In this document: piece after piece, positions 7,727 to 17,466 of the stretch
Numbering within the stretch: the first letter of the stretch is position 1
Layout: each line of letters opens with the position of its first letter
Assembly (NCBI RefSeq): GCF_001418335.1
Contig: NZ_LIPP01000028.1
Span: forward strand, 1 to 64,000
Direction: 5' to 3'
DNA: 64,000 nt
DNA from: Streptomyces aurantiacus
GTDB taxonomy: Bacteria > Actinomycetota > Actinomycetes > Streptomycetales > Streptomycetaceae
Program-made: the position numbers and the translations under genes
The notes under the pieces: generated by a model
What the model was told of the DNA's origin: nothing
What the model saw: the letters and a program-made list of their open reading frames with translations, nothing else
The model's database searches: none

Positions 7727-9343
7727 GTGACGACCACCGAACGGCCCGGCACGAAGGCGTCCTCCGGTCAGCGGGTCGCCGACTGGTTCGACGGCCGGCT
7801 CGGCACCCACACCATCGGCAGGAAGTACCTGCGCAAGGTCTTCCCGGACCACTGGTCGTTCCTGCTCGGGGAGATCTGCCTCTACAGCTTCGTCGTCCTG
7901 ATCCTGACGGGCGTCTATCTGACCCTGTTCTTCCACCCGTCGATGAACGAGGTGACGTACCAAGGCAGTTACGTCCCGCTGAACGGCATACGGATGTCGG
8001 AGGCGTACGCGTCCACGCTGGACATCAGCTTCGACGTGCGGGGCGGTCTGCTGATCCGGCAGATCCACCACTGGGCGGCGCTGATCTTCATCGCCGGGAT
8101 GCTCATGCACATGATGCGGCACTTCTTCACGGGCTCGTTCCGCAGGCCCCGTGAGATCAACTGGCTGTTCGGCTGGACGCTGCTGTTGCTCGGTCTGTTC
8201 GAGGGGCTCTTCGGCTACTCGCTGCCGGACGATCTGCTGTCCGGCACCGGCATGCGGTTCGTGGACGGCGCGATCCTGTCGGTGCCGATCGTCGGCACGT
8301 ACCTGTCGTTCTTCCTGTTCGGCGGCGAGTACCCCGGGCACGACATCATCGCGCGCTTCTACTCGCTGCACATCCTGGTGATTCCCGGGATCATGGCGGC
8401 TCTGGTGGTCGCGCACCTGATCCTCGTCGTGTACCACAAGCACACCCAGTTCCCCGGGCCGGGAAAGACCGAACAGAACGTCGTGGGCACGCCGTTCATG
8501 CCGGTCTACCTGGCCAAGGCGGGCGGTTTCTTCTTCCTGGTGTTCGGGGCGATCACGCTCATCTCGGCGATCGCGTCGATCAACCCGGTCTGGTCGTACG
8601 GCCCCTACCGCGCCGACCAGGTCTCCACGGGCGCCCAGCCGGACTGGTATCTGGGCTTCGCCGAGGGGCTGGTACGCGTCATGCCGGGGTGGGAGATCAC
8701 CGCGGCCGGGCACACCCTGGTCCTCGGCGTGCTGATCCCGATCGTCGTCTTTCCCCTGCTGCTGGTCTTCATCGGCGTGTATCCGTTCCTGGAGTCCTGG
8801 GTCACCGGCGACCGACGCGAGCACCATCTCCTGGACCGTCCGCGCAACCGGCCGATCCGTACGTCCATCGGCACCGCGTGGATCAGCCTCTATCTCGTCC
8901 TGCTCGCGGGCGGCGGCAACGACATCGTGGCCACCCGCTTCCATCTGTCGATCAACACGGTCACCTGGGCCGTACGGATCGCGTTCTTCGCCGTCCCGGT
9001 GATCACCTTCGTCGTCACCCGGCGCGTCTGCCTCGCCCTCCAGCTCCGGGACCGCGACCTGGTGCTGCACGGCCGCGAGACCGGCGTCGTCAAGCGGCTC
9101 CCGCACGGCGAGTACGTGGAACTGCACCGGCCCCTCTCCCCCGCCGAGCTGCACACCCTCACCCAGCACGAGCAGCCCCGGCCGCTCGACCCCGGCCCGG
9201 CCGAGGACGCGAACGGCGTGCCGAGCCCGAACCGACGGGTGCCGATCCTGCGGACCCGGCTCTCCCGGGCGCTGTACGGCGACGGCACCCAGGTGGCGAA
9301 GCCGACGGCCGAGGAGTACCGGGCGGCCCACCCCGAAGCCTGA
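7727..9343 (+). CDS. qcrB: cytochrome bc1 complex cytochrome b subunit (QcrB paralogue)
   Basis: 538 aa from GTG 7727 behind AGAAGGAGG. It is a close relative of the actinobacterial menaquinol-cytochrome c reductase b subunit: VFPDHWSFLLGE, LLIRQIHHWAALIFIAGMLMHMMRHFFTG with haem-ligand histidines, GYSLPDDLLSGTGMRF, HILVIPGIMAALVVAHLILVVYHKHTQFPGPG with the second pair, and PDWY in place of PEWY at the quinol-oxidising site. About nine membrane helices precede an actinobacterial C-terminal extension (HGRETGVVKRLPHGEYVELH). In the normal locus it is the third gene of qcrCAB beside ctaE; here no qcrC or qcrA is adjacent, so this is probably a second, stand-alone copy. Confidence 0.93.
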   Translation: MTTTERPGTKASSGQRVADWFDGRLGTHTIGRKYLRKVFPDHWSFLLGEICLYSFVVLILTGVYLTLFFHPSMNEVTYQGSYVPLNGIRMSEAYASTLDISFDVRGGLLIRQIHHWAALIFIAGMLMHMMRHFFTGSFRRPREINWLFGWTLLLLGLFEGLFGYSLPDDLLSGTGMRFVDGAILSVPIVGTYLSFFLFGGEYPGHDIIARFYSLHILVIPGIMAALVVAHLILVVYHKHTQFPGPGKTEQNVVGTPFMPVYLAKAGGFFFLVFGAITLISAIASINPVWSYGPYRADQVSTGAQPDWYLGFAEGLVRVMPGWEITAAGHTLVLGVLIPIVVFPLLLVFIGVYPFLESWVTGDRREHHLLDRPRNRPIRTSIGTAWISLYLVLLAGGGNDIVATRFHLSINTVTWAVRIAFFAVPVITFVVTRRVCLALQLRDRDLVLHGRETGVVKRLPHGEYVELHRPLSPAELHTLTQHEQPRPLDPGPAEDANGVPSPNRRVPILRTRLSRALYGDGTQVAKPTAEEYRAAHPEA

Positions 9344-9412
9344 GGCGTAAGCCCTTAGGCTGGAGGACCCAAGGCGTACGAATCCGGCAATCACCTCTTC
9401 AAGGAACGTCCC

Positions 9413-10699
9413 CTGAGCTCCACACTCGCGACCGTTCTCTCCGCCGTGCTGCTCGTGGCGGTCCTGGCCGGCGCCGTGGTCCGGCCGTTCGGCCTGCCGG
9501 AGGCCACCGTGGCCGTCCCGGCCGCCGGTCTGGTGCTGGCCACCGGCGCCATCTCCCTCGACCACGCGCGGGCCGAGGCCGAGCTGCTCGGTCCGGTCGT
9601 GGGCTTTCTCGCGGCGGTGCTCGTGCTCGCCAAGCTCTGCGACGACGAGGGGCTCTTCCAGGCCTGCGGCGCCTGGCTGGCCCGTACGTCGAGAGGCCGG
9701 CCGCAGCGCCTGCTGGCCGCCGACTTCCTGCTCGCGTCGGTCATCACGGCCGTACTGAGCCTGGACGCCACGGTCGTGCTGCTGACCCCGGTGGTGTTCG
9801 CGACCGTGGGCCGTCTCGGCGCCCGCCCCAAGCCCCATGTGTACGCGTGCGCCCATCTGTCGAACACGGCGTCGCTGCTGCTGCCCGTCTCCAACCTCAC
9901 TAACCTGCTCGCCTTCACGGCCAGCAGTCTGAGCTTCCCCCGGTTCGCCCTGCTGATGGGTCCCGCGTGGACCGTCGCGGTCGCCGCCGAGTACCTGGTC
10001 TTCCGGCGCTTCTTCGCCGACGACCTGTTGGACGGCTCCCCGGGACGGTCCAGAGCCGGAACCAAAGCCGGAGCCGAGACCGAGGCCGAACCCGTCGACA
10101 CGCCCGTGTTCGCGCTGGCCACGGTCGCCTGCACCCTCGCGGGCTTCGTCGTCGCGTCCGCGCTCGGTGTCGAACCGGCCTGGGCGGCGTTCGCGGGAGC
10201 CCTCGTCCTGGCCGGCCGCGCACTGGTCCGCGGGCGCACCACCCCGCTCGCCGTCGCACGGGCCACCTCGCTGCCGTTCCTCGCCTTCGTCCTGGCCCTG
10301 GGCATCGTGGTGCGGGCCGTGGTCGACAACGGTCTCTCGGACGCGCTCGGCCACCTGGTCCCGCACTCGGCGACCCTGCCCGCGCTGCTCGGCCTCGCGG
10401 TCCTCGCCGCGGCGCTGGCGAACCTCATCAACAACCTCCCGGCGGTCCTGGTCCTGCTGCCCCTGGCCGCGCCGGCGGGACCCGGGCCGATCCTCGCCGT
10501 CCTGCTCGGGGTGAACATCGGCCCCAACCTCACCTACGCCGGTTCGCTGGCGACCCTGCTGTGGCGGCGGATCGTCCACCGGCACGCCCACACCGTCGAT
10601 CTCGGCGAGTTCACCCGCCTCGGTCTGCTCACCGTGCCCGCCACGCTGATCCCGGCCGTGGCGGCCCTCTGGGTCTCGCTGAGTGTGTTCGGGACCTGA
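9413..10699 (+). CDS. ArsB/SLC13-type anion permease
   Basis: About 428 aa, ten to twelve hydrophobic helices over the whole length. The pattern resembles the ArsB/NhaD/CitM ion transporter superfamily: paired re-entrant regions are visible as [19 protein letters not shown] (first half) and [14 protein letters not shown]...[17 protein letters not shown] (second half), typical of arsenite or dicarboxylate permeases. No arsR, arsC or thioredoxin gene is adjacent, so the substrate is open. Start: a CTG at 9413 sits seven bases after AAGGA; the next alternative is GTG 9446. It begins 69 bp after the qcrB paralogue and could share its transcript. Confidence 0.8.
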   Translation: MSSTLATVLSAVLLVAVLAGAVVRPFGLPEATVAVPAAGLVLATGAISLDHARAEAELLGPVVGFLAAVLVLAKLCDDEGLFQACGAWLARTSRGRPQRLLAADFLLASVITAVLSLDATVVLLTPVVFATVGRLGARPKPHVYACAHLSNTASLLLPVSNLTNLLAFTASSLSFPRFALLMGPAWTVAVAAEYLVFRRFFADDLLDGSPGRSRAGTKAGAETEAEPVDTPVFALATVACTLAGFVVASALGVEPAWAAFAGALVLAGRALVRGRTTPLAVARATSLPFLAFVLALGIVVRAVVDNGLSDALGHLVPHSATLPALLGLAVLAAALANLINNLPAVLVLLPLAAPAGPGPILAVLLGVNIGPNLTYAGSLATLLWRRIVHRHAHTVDLGEFTRLGLLTVPATLIPAVAALWVSLSVFGT

Positions 10700-10769
10700 C
10701 GCACGCGCGGCTCGGCGAGGGCGCGCGCGGAGCATTGACGCTGTGGCATGGCCATGCAATGCTCCCGAC

Positions 10770-10789
10770 CGGTGGGAGCGCTCCCACCG
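10770..10789. promoter_or_regulatory. CebR-type operator upstream of the cellulase
   Basis: A perfect 20-bp palindrome whose core TGGGAGCGCTCCCA (10773-10786) is identical to the known Streptomyces CebR operator of cellulose and cellobiose utilisation genes. It lies 61 bp before the cellulase start, a position suited to repression relieved by cellobiose or cellotriose. The CebR gene itself is not in this window. Confidence 0.9.
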
Positions 10790-10850
10790 ATCCCGTCCGA
10801 CCGCTCCAGCCGGCATCCAGGACCCCATTCCAGGCACCGGGAGGCGCTCC

Positions 10851-12743
10851 ATGCTCACGTTCCCGCACCCGCACCACCGCCGCAGCGCCCGCACGCGGCG
10901 CCGTACCGGAAGACGCGCCACGGCCGGCCTGCTGACAGCCGCCCTGCTGTCGGGCGGGCTGGTCCTCGCGCCGGGCGCGGCCGGGGCCCAGTCCGCCGCC
11001 CGCGATCTCGCCACCGCTGCTGCCGCCGCCGCGATCACACCCGTACGGGTCAACCAGGCGGGCTATCTCCCCGACGGCCCCAAGCGCGCCACCGTGGTCA
11101 GCGCGGCCACCGAGCCATTGACCTGGCAGTTGCGCGGCGCGTCGGGCGCCGTGGCCGCTGCCGGCCGGACCGTCGTACGCGGCGCGGACGCGGCCTCGGG
11201 CGAGGCGACCCACCTGGCGGACTTCTCCGCGTACCGCGGGACGGGCCCGGGTTACGTCCTGGTGGTCGACGGGCGGAGCAGCGCGCCCTTCGACATCCGC
11301 GCGGACCTCTACGACGGCCTGCGCTCCGACGCCATGGCCTTCTTCTACCACCAGCGCAGCGGCACCCCGATCGAGGCGTCACTGGTGGGGCCCGCCCACG
11401 CGCGGCCGGCCGGGCATGTCGGCATCGCCCCGAACCAGGGCGACACGAACGTGCCGTGCCAGGCGGGCGTGTGCGACTACACCCAGGACGTACGGGGCGG
11501 CTGGTACGACGCCGGGGACCACGGCAAGTACGTCGTCAACGGCGGGATCTCCGCCTGGCTGCTCGTCGACTCGTTCGCGCGGGCCCGGCGGGCGGGTACC
11601 GCGTCCGCGCTCGGCGACTCGACCCTGCGGATTCCCGAGCGCGGCAACGGCGTACCCGACGTCCTGGACGAGGCGCGCTGGGAGCTCGACTTCCTGATGC
11701 GGATGCAGGTGCCCGCGGGCAGGCCCTACGCCGGTATGGCCTTCCACAAGATCCATGACGCGGCCTGGACGGGCCTGCCGACCCGGCCCGAACTGGACGC
11801 CCAGCCGCGCGAGTTGCACCGCCCGTCCACCGCGGCCACGCTCAACCTCGCCGCGACGGCGGCCCAGTGCGCGCGGGTCTTCGCACCGTACGACTCCGCG
11901 TACGCGAAGCGGTGCCTGAGCGTGGCCCGCACGGCGTGGACCGCGGCACAGGCGAACCCCGCGCTGTACGCGCCGGACTCGGACAGCACGGGCGGTGGCG
12001 CCTACAACGACACGCAGGTCACCGACGACTTCTACTGGGCGGCGAGCGAGTTGTACGCGGCGACCGGGGAACGCGCCTACCGCGACGCGGTCACCTCCTC
12101 GCCCTGGCACACCTCGTCCGACGCGCTCACGCCGACCGGCTTCAACTGGGCCGACAGCGCGGCCCTCGGCCGGCTGACCCTGGCGACCGTCCCGAACAAA
12201 CTGCCCGCCGCCGACATCGGGCGCGTACGGGCGTCAGTGACGGCCGCGGCCGACGGCCACCTCGCCACGATGGCCGGACAGGGCTACGCCGTGCCCATCC
12301 CCGCGAACGGATATGTGTGGGGCTCCAACAGCCAGGTCACCAACAACGCGATCGTCATGGCCACCGCCTACGCGCTGACCGGGCAACAGCGGTACCGGGC
12401 CGGGGTGTTGGAGACGATGGACTACCTGCTGGGCCGTAACACCCTGGATCTCTCGTACGTCACCGGCTACGGCGACACGTACGCCCGCAACCAGCACCAC
12501 CGGTTCTGGGCGCACCAGTACGACACCTCGCTGCCGAACCCGCCGGCGGGCTCCCTCGCGGGCGGCCCCAACAGCGGTCTGCAGGATCCGGTGGCGCAGG
12601 AGCGGCTGGCCGGGTGCTCCCCCGCGGCCTGCTACATCGACGACATCGGCTCGTACTCCACCAACGAGGTGACGGTCAACTGGAACGCCCCGCTGGCCTG
12701 GCTGGCGGCGTTCGCCGCCGAGCGGCGCGCACCCAAGTCCTGA
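10851..12743 (+). CDS. secreted glycoside hydrolase family 9 cellulase
   Basis: 630 aa. A long twin-basic-rich signal peptide ([24 protein letters not shown], cleavage near GAAGAQS) is followed by a CelD_N-type Ig-like domain ([13 protein letters not shown], residues about 65-150) and a GH9 (alpha/alpha)6 catalytic domain. Catalytic motifs are visible: [17 protein letters not shown] with the base Asp residues, [13 protein letters not shown] with the conserved His/Arg, and [21 protein letters not shown] with the acid Glu. It should cleave beta-1,4-glucan; endo- versus exo-action cannot be decided. No cellulose-binding module is attached. Start ATG 10851 follows GGGAGG. The CebR box upstream supports induction by cello-oligosaccharides. 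Confidence 0.93.
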   Translation: MLTFPHPHHRRSARTRRRTGRRATAGLLTAALLSGGLVLAPGAAGAQSAARDLATAAAAAAITPVRVNQAGYLPDGPKRATVVSAATEPLTWQLRGASGAVAAAGRTVVRGADAASGEATHLADFSAYRGTGPGYVLVVDGRSSAPFDIRADLYDGLRSDAMAFFYHQRSGTPIEASLVGPAHARPAGHVGIAPNQGDTNVPCQAGVCDYTQDVRGGWYDAGDHGKYVVNGGISAWLLVDSFARARRAGTASALGDSTLRIPERGNGVPDVLDEARWELDFLMRMQVPAGRPYAGMAFHKIHDAAWTGLPTRPELDAQPRELHRPSTAATLNLAATAAQCARVFAPYDSAYAKRCLSVARTAWTAAQANPALYAPDSDSTGGGAYNDTQVTDDFYWAASELYAATGERAYRDAVTSSPWHTSSDALTPTGFNWADSAALGRLTLATVPNKLPAADIGRVRASVTAAADGHLATMAGQGYAVPIPANGYVWGSNSQVTNNAIVMATAYALTGQQRYRAGVLETMDYLLGRNTLDLSYVTGYGDTYARNQHHRFWAHQYDTSLPNPPAGSLAGGPNSGLQDPVAQERLAGCSPAACYIDDIGSYSTNEVTVNWNAPLAWLAAFAAERRAPKS

Positions 12744-12769
12744 CCCAGGTCCTGACCCGGAGCTTTTCG

Positions 12770-13417
12770 TCAGTGCCGCAGCAGTTCCGCCGCGCCCAGG
12801 TCGAGTACGCCGTCGTGCCAGGTCAGCCCGCGCAGATCGCGTACGACGACCGGGGCGTCGGTGTCCAGGCCGCGCGGCCCGACGCCGATTGCGTACGCAC
12901 CGGCCGCGGCCCCCGCCGTGGCGCCCGCGGCGCTGTCCTCCAGGACGACGGTCCGTGCCGGGTCCACGCCGAGCCTGCCGGCCGCCGCGCGGTAGCCGTC
13001 GGGGGCGGGTTTGCCGTGGCTGACGTCGTCCGCGGTGATGAGCACCGGCGGCAGGGGCAGACCCGCGGCGGCGAGACGGGCCCGGGCCAGACCGGTGACC
13101 CCGGAGGTCACGACGGCCCAACTGCCGTGCGGCAGGCTCGTCAGGAGGTCTAGGGCCCCGGGCAACGCGGTCGTCGTGGCCGCCACCTCGATCTCCAGGC
13201 GGTCGATCTCGGCGAGGGCGGCGGGCCGTTCCCCGGCGTCGGTCACCAGCAGTGCCACGGTGTCGGCGGAGCGCCGTCCGTGCACCATCTCCGTGACGTG
13301 CTCGGCGGAAAGTCCGCGGGTCCGGGCCCACCGGCTCCACGCCTGGTCGACGCCGAGGTCGGAGTCGACCAGGACGCCGTCGTTGTCGAAGAGGAGGCCT
13401 TCGCAGGGGATCTTCAT
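12770..13417 (-). CDS. HAD-superfamily phosphatase (sugar-phosphatase type)
   Basis: 215 aa, beta-phosphoglucomutase/phosphatase subfamily. Motif I is LLFDNDGVLVDSD (first Asp nucleophile; the second of the usual DxD is retained after Asn), followed by the alpha-helical cap, motif II VVTSGVT, the Lys motif HGKPAPDGY and motif IV VVLEDSAAGATAGAAAG. It likely dephosphorylates a small sugar phosphate. It begins 18 bp downstream of the hydroxyacid dehydrogenase stop on the same strand, indicating a two-gene operon, and runs convergently to the cellulase gene. Confidence 0.87.
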   Translation of the reverse strand: MKIPCEGLLFDNDGVLVDSDLGVDQAWSRWARTRGLSAEHVTEMVHGRRSADTVALLVTDAGERPAALAEIDRLEIEVAATTTALPGALDLLTSLPHGSWAVVTSGVTGLARARLAAAGLPLPPVLITADDVSHGKPAPDGYRAAAGRLGVDPARTVVLEDSAAGATAGAAAGAYAIGVGPRGLDTDAPVVVRDLRGLTWHDGVLDLGAAELLRH

Positions 13418-13435
13418 GTCGGGATGTCGGGCCCT

Positions 13436-14452
13436 TCAGGTGACGGGACGGTTGCGGTAGCGGCCGACGAGCTCACGGGCGGCGGTCTGCATACGGGCGG
13501 GCGGCAGCCCCTGGGCCAGCAGTGTCAGGTCGTCGACGACCATGTCGCCGATGCTCAGGAAGGCGTCGGGGATGCCGCCCGCGCGGTGGGCGGAGAGCAC
13601 CAGGCCTTCCAGTGCGCGGGCCGGGTCGTCGGCGGTGACGGGTTCGTCGGGCCAGACGTCGATCCCCGCGAGGAGGCGGCCCTCGGCGACCCGGGCGAGC
13701 AGTGCGGGGAAGTCCACGACGGGTGCCCGGCTGACGAGGACCAGCCGGGCGCCGTCGGGCAGCAGTGCCAGTTCGCGCTCGCCGAGCAGATGGCGGCTGT
13801 CGTCGGTGACGGTGGCGAGCACGAAGACGAACGTGCTGCGGGCCAGGGTCTCGTCGAGCGTGGCCGGCACGAGTCCCTGCTCGCGCAGGACGGCGGGCGG
13901 CAGCCAGGGGTCGTACACCCGCAGGGTCGGGCGGAAGGGCGCGAGGAGCGGGTGGAGGCTCCGCCCGAGGTTCCCGAATCCGATGAGGCCGACGTCCGCG
14001 CCGCGCAGCAGTACGGCGTCGGCGTTGCCGTCGGACACGTACCGCTCCCGTCCCGCGCGGAAGGCACGGTCCTCGCGGCTGATGCCGCGGGCCAGGTCGA
14101 GGGCGAGCCCGAGGGCGTACTCGGCGACGGCCTGGGCGTAGGCGGGTCCGCAGCCCAGCACGTGGATGCCGCGCCGGAAGCACACCTCGTAGTCGACGTT
14201 CGGGAAGAAGTTGCCCTCGATGTTGAGCAGCGCCCTCAACTCGCCCGCGCGGGCCAGGCGTTCGGCAGGCAGGTCGGGCTGGCCGACGACGGCGAAGGCG
14301 TCCGGCAGGGCCCGGTCGAGGGCTTCCTCGGTGTCCGGCTCGACGACGGTGAAGCGGTCGTGGAGCCGGGCGAGGGCGTCCGGACGGAAGATGCGTTCCG
14401 GGGGATGCGGGTCGGCGCGCAGGATCACGAGCGGCTTGTGCGGGGTGCTCAC
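13436..14452 (-). CDS. D-isomer-specific 2-hydroxyacid dehydrogenase family protein
   Basis: 338 aa from GTG 14452, directly behind AAGGAGAG; longer upstream extensions lack a site. The NAD-binding Rossmann motif is VGLIGFGNLGRSLHP (GxGxxG). The catalytic triad of the family appears as the Arg in VLVSRAPVVD, the Glu in GIDVWPDEPVTADDP and the His in LSAHRAGGIPDA. The N-terminal part (ALLNIEGNFFPNVDYEVCFRRGIHVLGCGPAYAQAVAEYALGL) is typical. The substrate is unknown; pairing with a HAD phosphatase suggests a phosphorylated hydroxyacid or serine-like route but this is inference. Confidence 0.88.
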   Translation of the reverse strand: MSTPHKPLVILRADPHPPERIFRPDALARLHDRFTVVEPDTEEALDRALPDAFAVVGQPDLPAERLARAGELRALLNIEGNFFPNVDYEVCFRRGIHVLGCGPAYAQAVAEYALGLALDLARGISREDRAFRAGRERYVSDGNADAVLLRGADVGLIGFGNLGRSLHPLLAPFRPTLRVYDPWLPPAVLREQGLVPATLDETLARSTFVFVLATVTDDSRHLLGERELALLPDGARLVLVSRAPVVDFPALLARVAEGRLLAGIDVWPDEPVTADDPARALEGLVLSAHRAGGIPDAFLSIGDMVVDDLTLLAQGLPPARMQTAARELVGRYRNRPVT

Positions 14453-14785
14453 GGCTCTCCTTGCATCCGACACGGTTGTCCAGGCATCCGTACCCGGCGG
14501 AAGTGTCCGTACGCGGCAGGCGCGCCCCGGCGCCACAGGTACGGCAGCACGGCCGGCCGGCATCCGCACTCGGGGATCGGGAACCTCTCACAGTGAGCGG
14601 TGAGCGGTGAAGCCGATTTGACGTGCGGCTTTTCGCAGGCTTTGATCACGACGTGCCGAGGCGCGCAGCCCGGCACCAGAGGTGCGCCCAGCCGACAGCG
14701 GACAAGGTTCTCCGCCCGGCCGAAGTCGCCAGGACCGGCACAGGGGTCCGAGGCGGGGTCGTACTCGCGAATCGATGGAGCGGAC
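14453..14785. other. divergent promoter region
   Basis: 333 bp between the dehydrogenase and the GH114 lipoprotein gene. A possible plus-strand promoter is TTGACG (14618-14623), 17-bp spacer, TTTGAT (14641-14646). No small gene is visible. Confidence 0.4.
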
Positions 14786-15631
14786 ATGCCCGCCAAGCGA
14801 GACCCCCGCGCGGGATTTCTGAGGGCGGTCGCCGCCCTGGTCACCCTCGCGGCCCTGGCCTCCTGCACGTCGGACGGGGACGACAAGGGCCCCGACGACA
14901 CCACGAAGCCGAGCCCCACGGCCGTGCGCCTACCGCCCGTGCACTCCGGTTTCGACTACCAGATCGGCGGCCCCTACGCCCCGCCGTCCGGTGTCCGCGT
15001 CGTCGCCCGCGACCGCGGCGCCGACCCCGCGCGCGGCCTCTACAACATCTGTTACGTCAACGCCTTCCAGGCCCAGCCCGGCGAACGGGACGACTGGCCC
15101 GACGACCTGCTGCTGCGGGACAAGAAGGGCAAGGTCGTGATCGACGCCGACTGGGACGAGCCGCTGCTCGACATCGGCACACCCGGCAAGCGCAAGCGGG
15201 TCGCGGCCCGGGTCGACCAGTGGATCGACGGCTGCGCGGACAAGGGTTACGACGCCGTCGAGCCGGACAACTACGACAGCTACTCCCGTTCCCATGGGCT
15301 GCTGAGCGCGGACGACGCCCTGTCCTTCATCAAGCTGCTCTCGGCACACGCGCATGCGCGGGGGCTGGCCATCGCCCAGAAGAACACCGTGGAACTGGCC
15401 GGGCAGCGCTCCCGCGCCGGGCTCGACTTCGCCGTGGTGGAGGAGTGCGGCGCGTACGACGAGTGCGGTGAGTACGCCGACGCGTTCGACGACCGGGTCG
15501 TGGTCGTGGAGTACACCGACAGCGGTATGAAGAAGGCGCTCGCGGGCTTCGGTGACCGGCTGAGCATCGTGCGCCGTGATGTGCAGGTGTCGACGCCGGA
15601 CAGCGCCGACTACGTCCGCAGGACCCGCTGA
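14786..15631 (+). CDS. lipoprotein, GH114-like endo-alpha-1,4-polygalactosaminidase fold
   Basis: 281 aa. The N-terminus has a lipoprotein signal with lipobox LAALASC (Cys27), so it should be anchored outside the membrane. The following TIM-barrel domain matches the GH114/TM1410 family: FDYQIGGPY, NICYVNAFQAQ, DEPLLDIG, RVDQWIDGCADKGYDAVEPDNYDSY, IAQKNTVELAG, DFAVVEECGAYDECG and VVVVEYTD, with the acidic residues at strand ends. Family members cleave galactosaminogalactan or galactosamine polymers, found in fungal extracellular matrix. Start ATG 14786 follows GGAG. It is a single gene. Confidence 0.87.
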   Translation: MPAKRDPRAGFLRAVAALVTLAALASCTSDGDDKGPDDTTKPSPTAVRLPPVHSGFDYQIGGPYAPPSGVRVVARDRGADPARGLYNICYVNAFQAQPGERDDWPDDLLLRDKKGKVVIDADWDEPLLDIGTPGKRKRVAARVDQWIDGCADKGYDAVEPDNYDSYSRSHGLLSADDALSFIKLLSAHAHARGLAIAQKNTVELAGQRSRAGLDFAVVEECGAYDECGEYADAFDDRVVVVEYTDSGMKKALAGFGDRLSIVRRDVQVSTPDSADYVRRTR

Positions 15632-15641
15632 GCCGACCGCG

Positions 15642-16166
15642 TCAGCGGGGCGGCGGACCCAGCAGGTCCAGTGCCTGTTCCCAGCGGAACCCGCCCTGCT
15701 CCGGACCGCCGAAGGCGTGCTCCCCGAACCGGACCCCCATCCCGCGCAGCCGTGCCAGGCTGTCCTGGTAGGCGGGGTGGGCCGTCAGCGCCTCGCTGAC
15801 ACAGGGCAGTACGGAGATCGGCACGCCCATTCCGTAGGCCTCGCAGAGCGTGCCGAGGGCGAGCGTGTCGGAGATCCCGGCCGCCCACTTGTTGAGGGTG
15901 TTGAAGGTCGCGGGCGCCACCGCGACGGCGTCCGGGTCCGGGAACGGACGCGGGTCCCCGGGCGACCGCCAGGCGGACCTGATGGGCCGGCCGGTCTGCG
16001 CCTCGACCGCCGCCGTGTCGAAGAAGCCCGTCGCGACCGGGGTCGCGACGACACCGACGTCCCAGTTCCGCTCCAGTGCCAGGGTGATCAACTCGCCGAC
16101 GCCGTCGGCGACTCCGGCCGCGCAGACGACGACGTGGAGAAAGGGTTTCCGGGCCTGTTCAGTCAC
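15642..16166 (-). CDS. flavoprotein (HFCD family)
   Basis: 174 aa. The phosphopantothenoylcysteine decarboxylase/flavoprotein fold is suggested by LHVVVCAAGVADGVG at the N-terminus, a nucleotide-type strand WDVGVVATPVATGFF and the diagnostic FMN-binding segment AVAVAPATFNTLNKWAAGISDTLALGTL. Such proteins bind FMN and act in decarboxylation or other flavin reactions; a specific role is not evident. The 3' end converges on the GH114 gene with about 10 bp between them. Confidence 0.82.
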   Translation of the reverse strand: MTEQARKPFLHVVVCAAGVADGVGELITLALERNWDVGVVATPVATGFFDTAAVEAQTGRPIRSAWRSPGDPRPFPDPDAVAVAPATFNTLNKWAAGISDTLALGTLCEAYGMGVPISVLPCVSEALTAHPAYQDSLARLRGMGVRFGEHAFGGPEQGGFRWEQALDLLGPPPR

Positions 16167-16176
16167 CCCGGGAACC

Positions 16177-16635
16177 CTACTGAACGGGGAACGACCCGCC
16201 TCGCTCGGACTCCGGCCGCGGGCCCCGGATGCGGCGCTCCTTCTCCTCGATCGCCACGTCGTTGATGCTGGCCTCGCGCCGGGCCATCAGACCGTGCTCG
16301 TCGAACTCCCAGAGCTCGTTGCCGTAACTGCGCCACCACTGGCCGTCGGCGTCACGGCACTCGTACTGGAAGCGGACGGCGATGCGGTTGCCGTCGAAGG
16401 CCCAGAGGTCCTTGCGCAGGGCGTACTCCTGCTCCCGGCGCCACTTCGCGGTGAGCAGTTCCACGATCCGGGCGCGGCCGGTGACGAAGGTGTCGCGGTT
16501 CCGCCAGACCGAGTCCTCCGTATAGGCGAGCGAGACCTTGTGCGGATCGCGGGTGTTCCAGGCGTCCTCGGCCGCCTGGACCTTCTGGGCGGCGGTCTCA
16601 CGGGTGAAGGGCGGCAGGGGCGGTCGGTCGGTCAT
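16177..16635 (-). CDS. SnoaL-like / DUF1348 family protein
   Basis: 152 aa with the compact cone-shaped NTF2-like fold: [40 protein letters not shown], then [44 protein letters not shown] and [27 protein letters not shown], the DUF1348 signature. The function is unknown; homologues are often beside TetR regulators. It is divergent from such a TetR gene, and two identical-type palindromes lie between them. Start ATG 16635. Confidence 0.88.
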   Translation of the reverse strand: MTDRPPLPPFTRETAAQKVQAAEDAWNTRDPHKVSLAYTEDSVWRNRDTFVTGRARIVELLTAKWRREQEYALRKDLWAFDGNRIAVRFQYECRDADGQWWRSYGNELWEFDEHGLMARREASINDVAIEEKERRIRGPRPESERGGSFPVQ

Positions 16636-16660
16636 GACGGTTCCCTCGTGGACTCGGGCT

Positions 16661-16711
16661 GAGAACGTGCGTTCTCCGCGGTGGCTGTTAACGTAGAGAA
16701 CGGTGGTTCTC
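16661..16711. promoter_or_regulatory. two 16-bp palindromes, likely TetR operators
   Basis: GAGAACGTGCGTTCTC (16661-16676) and GAGAACGGTGGTTCTC (16696-16711) share the form GAGAAC-N4-GTTCTC and are 35 bp apart in the intergenic region of the divergent DUF1348 and TetR genes. Size and symmetry fit binding of one TetR dimer to each. Confidence 0.8.
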
Positions 16712-16741
16712 ACGTCAAGGCGGCAGGGAGTGAGCGGGTAG

Positions 16742-17347
16742 ATGGACAGCGCGGTCGCCAGGGAACAGGCCCTGGACGCGGCGGAGACCCTGTTCTACGG
16801 GCGCGGCATACAGTCCGTCGGCATGGACGACATCCGAGGCACCTCGGGGGTCTCGCTCAAGCGGCTCTACCAGCTGTTCCCCGCGAAGGAGCACCTGGTG
16901 GTGGCCTATCTGGAGCGGCGCGACATCCGCTGGCGGCAGCGGCTCGCCGAGTACGTGGACGGAGACGTGCACGCGGACGGCGCCGGCCACGCGGGCGGTC
17001 ACGAAGACCCGCGGCGGCGCGTCCTCGCGGTCTTCGACTGGCTGGGCCGGTGGTTCCGCGAGCCCGGTTTCCGCGGCTGCGCCTGGATCAACTCGTACGG
17101 CGAGCTCGGCGCCACGTCGGAGCCGGTCGCCGGCCAGGTCCGCGCCCACAAGCGGGCCTTCAAGGAATATCTGGCGGGGCTGGTGGGCGACGCCGGGCTG
17201 CCCGCGGAGTTGAGCGAGCAGCTGTATCTGCTGGCGGAGGGCGCCATGGTCACCGCCGCCGTCGAGCAGAGCGCGGAACCGGCCGCCCGGGCCGGGCGAG
17301 CGGCTCGCATCCTGGTCGACTCGTACGGTGCCACGGCCGGCGATTGA
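16742..17347 (+). CDS. TetR/AcrR-family transcriptional regulator
   Basis: 201 aa. The N-terminal helix-turn-helix is [52 protein letters not shown] (residues about 8-60). The C-terminal ligand domain carries [18 protein letters not shown] and [22 protein letters not shown], a pattern common in small Streptomyces TetR proteins. It is divergent from the DUF1348 gene, which it probably represses together with itself via the two GAGAAC palindromes. The ligand is unknown. Confidence 0.9.
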   Translation: MDSAVAREQALDAAETLFYGRGIQSVGMDDIRGTSGVSLKRLYQLFPAKEHLVVAYLERRDIRWRQRLAEYVDGDVHADGAGHAGGHEDPRRRVLAVFDWLGRWFREPGFRGCAWINSYGELGATSEPVAGQVRAHKRAFKEYLAGLVGDAGLPAELSEQLYLLAEGAMVTAAVEQSAEPAARAGRAARILVDSYGATAGD

Positions 17348-17466
17348 CGGGGGGTGCGTCGGGTTGCAGACTCCCATCGAATACTTGACGGATAATTGTT
17401 CACCAGGCGAACGCGCGCGGTTCCATTCGCGCACCGTGTCGCGTCGCACGACGGGAAGAGCCGCGC

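Noticed and set aside
7601-11053. 1150-codon open frame on the minus strand
   Set aside because: It is the complement of the qcrB paralogue, the permease and part of the cellulase; composition is Arg/Gly/Gln-rich and has no domain, typical of high-GC antisense frames.
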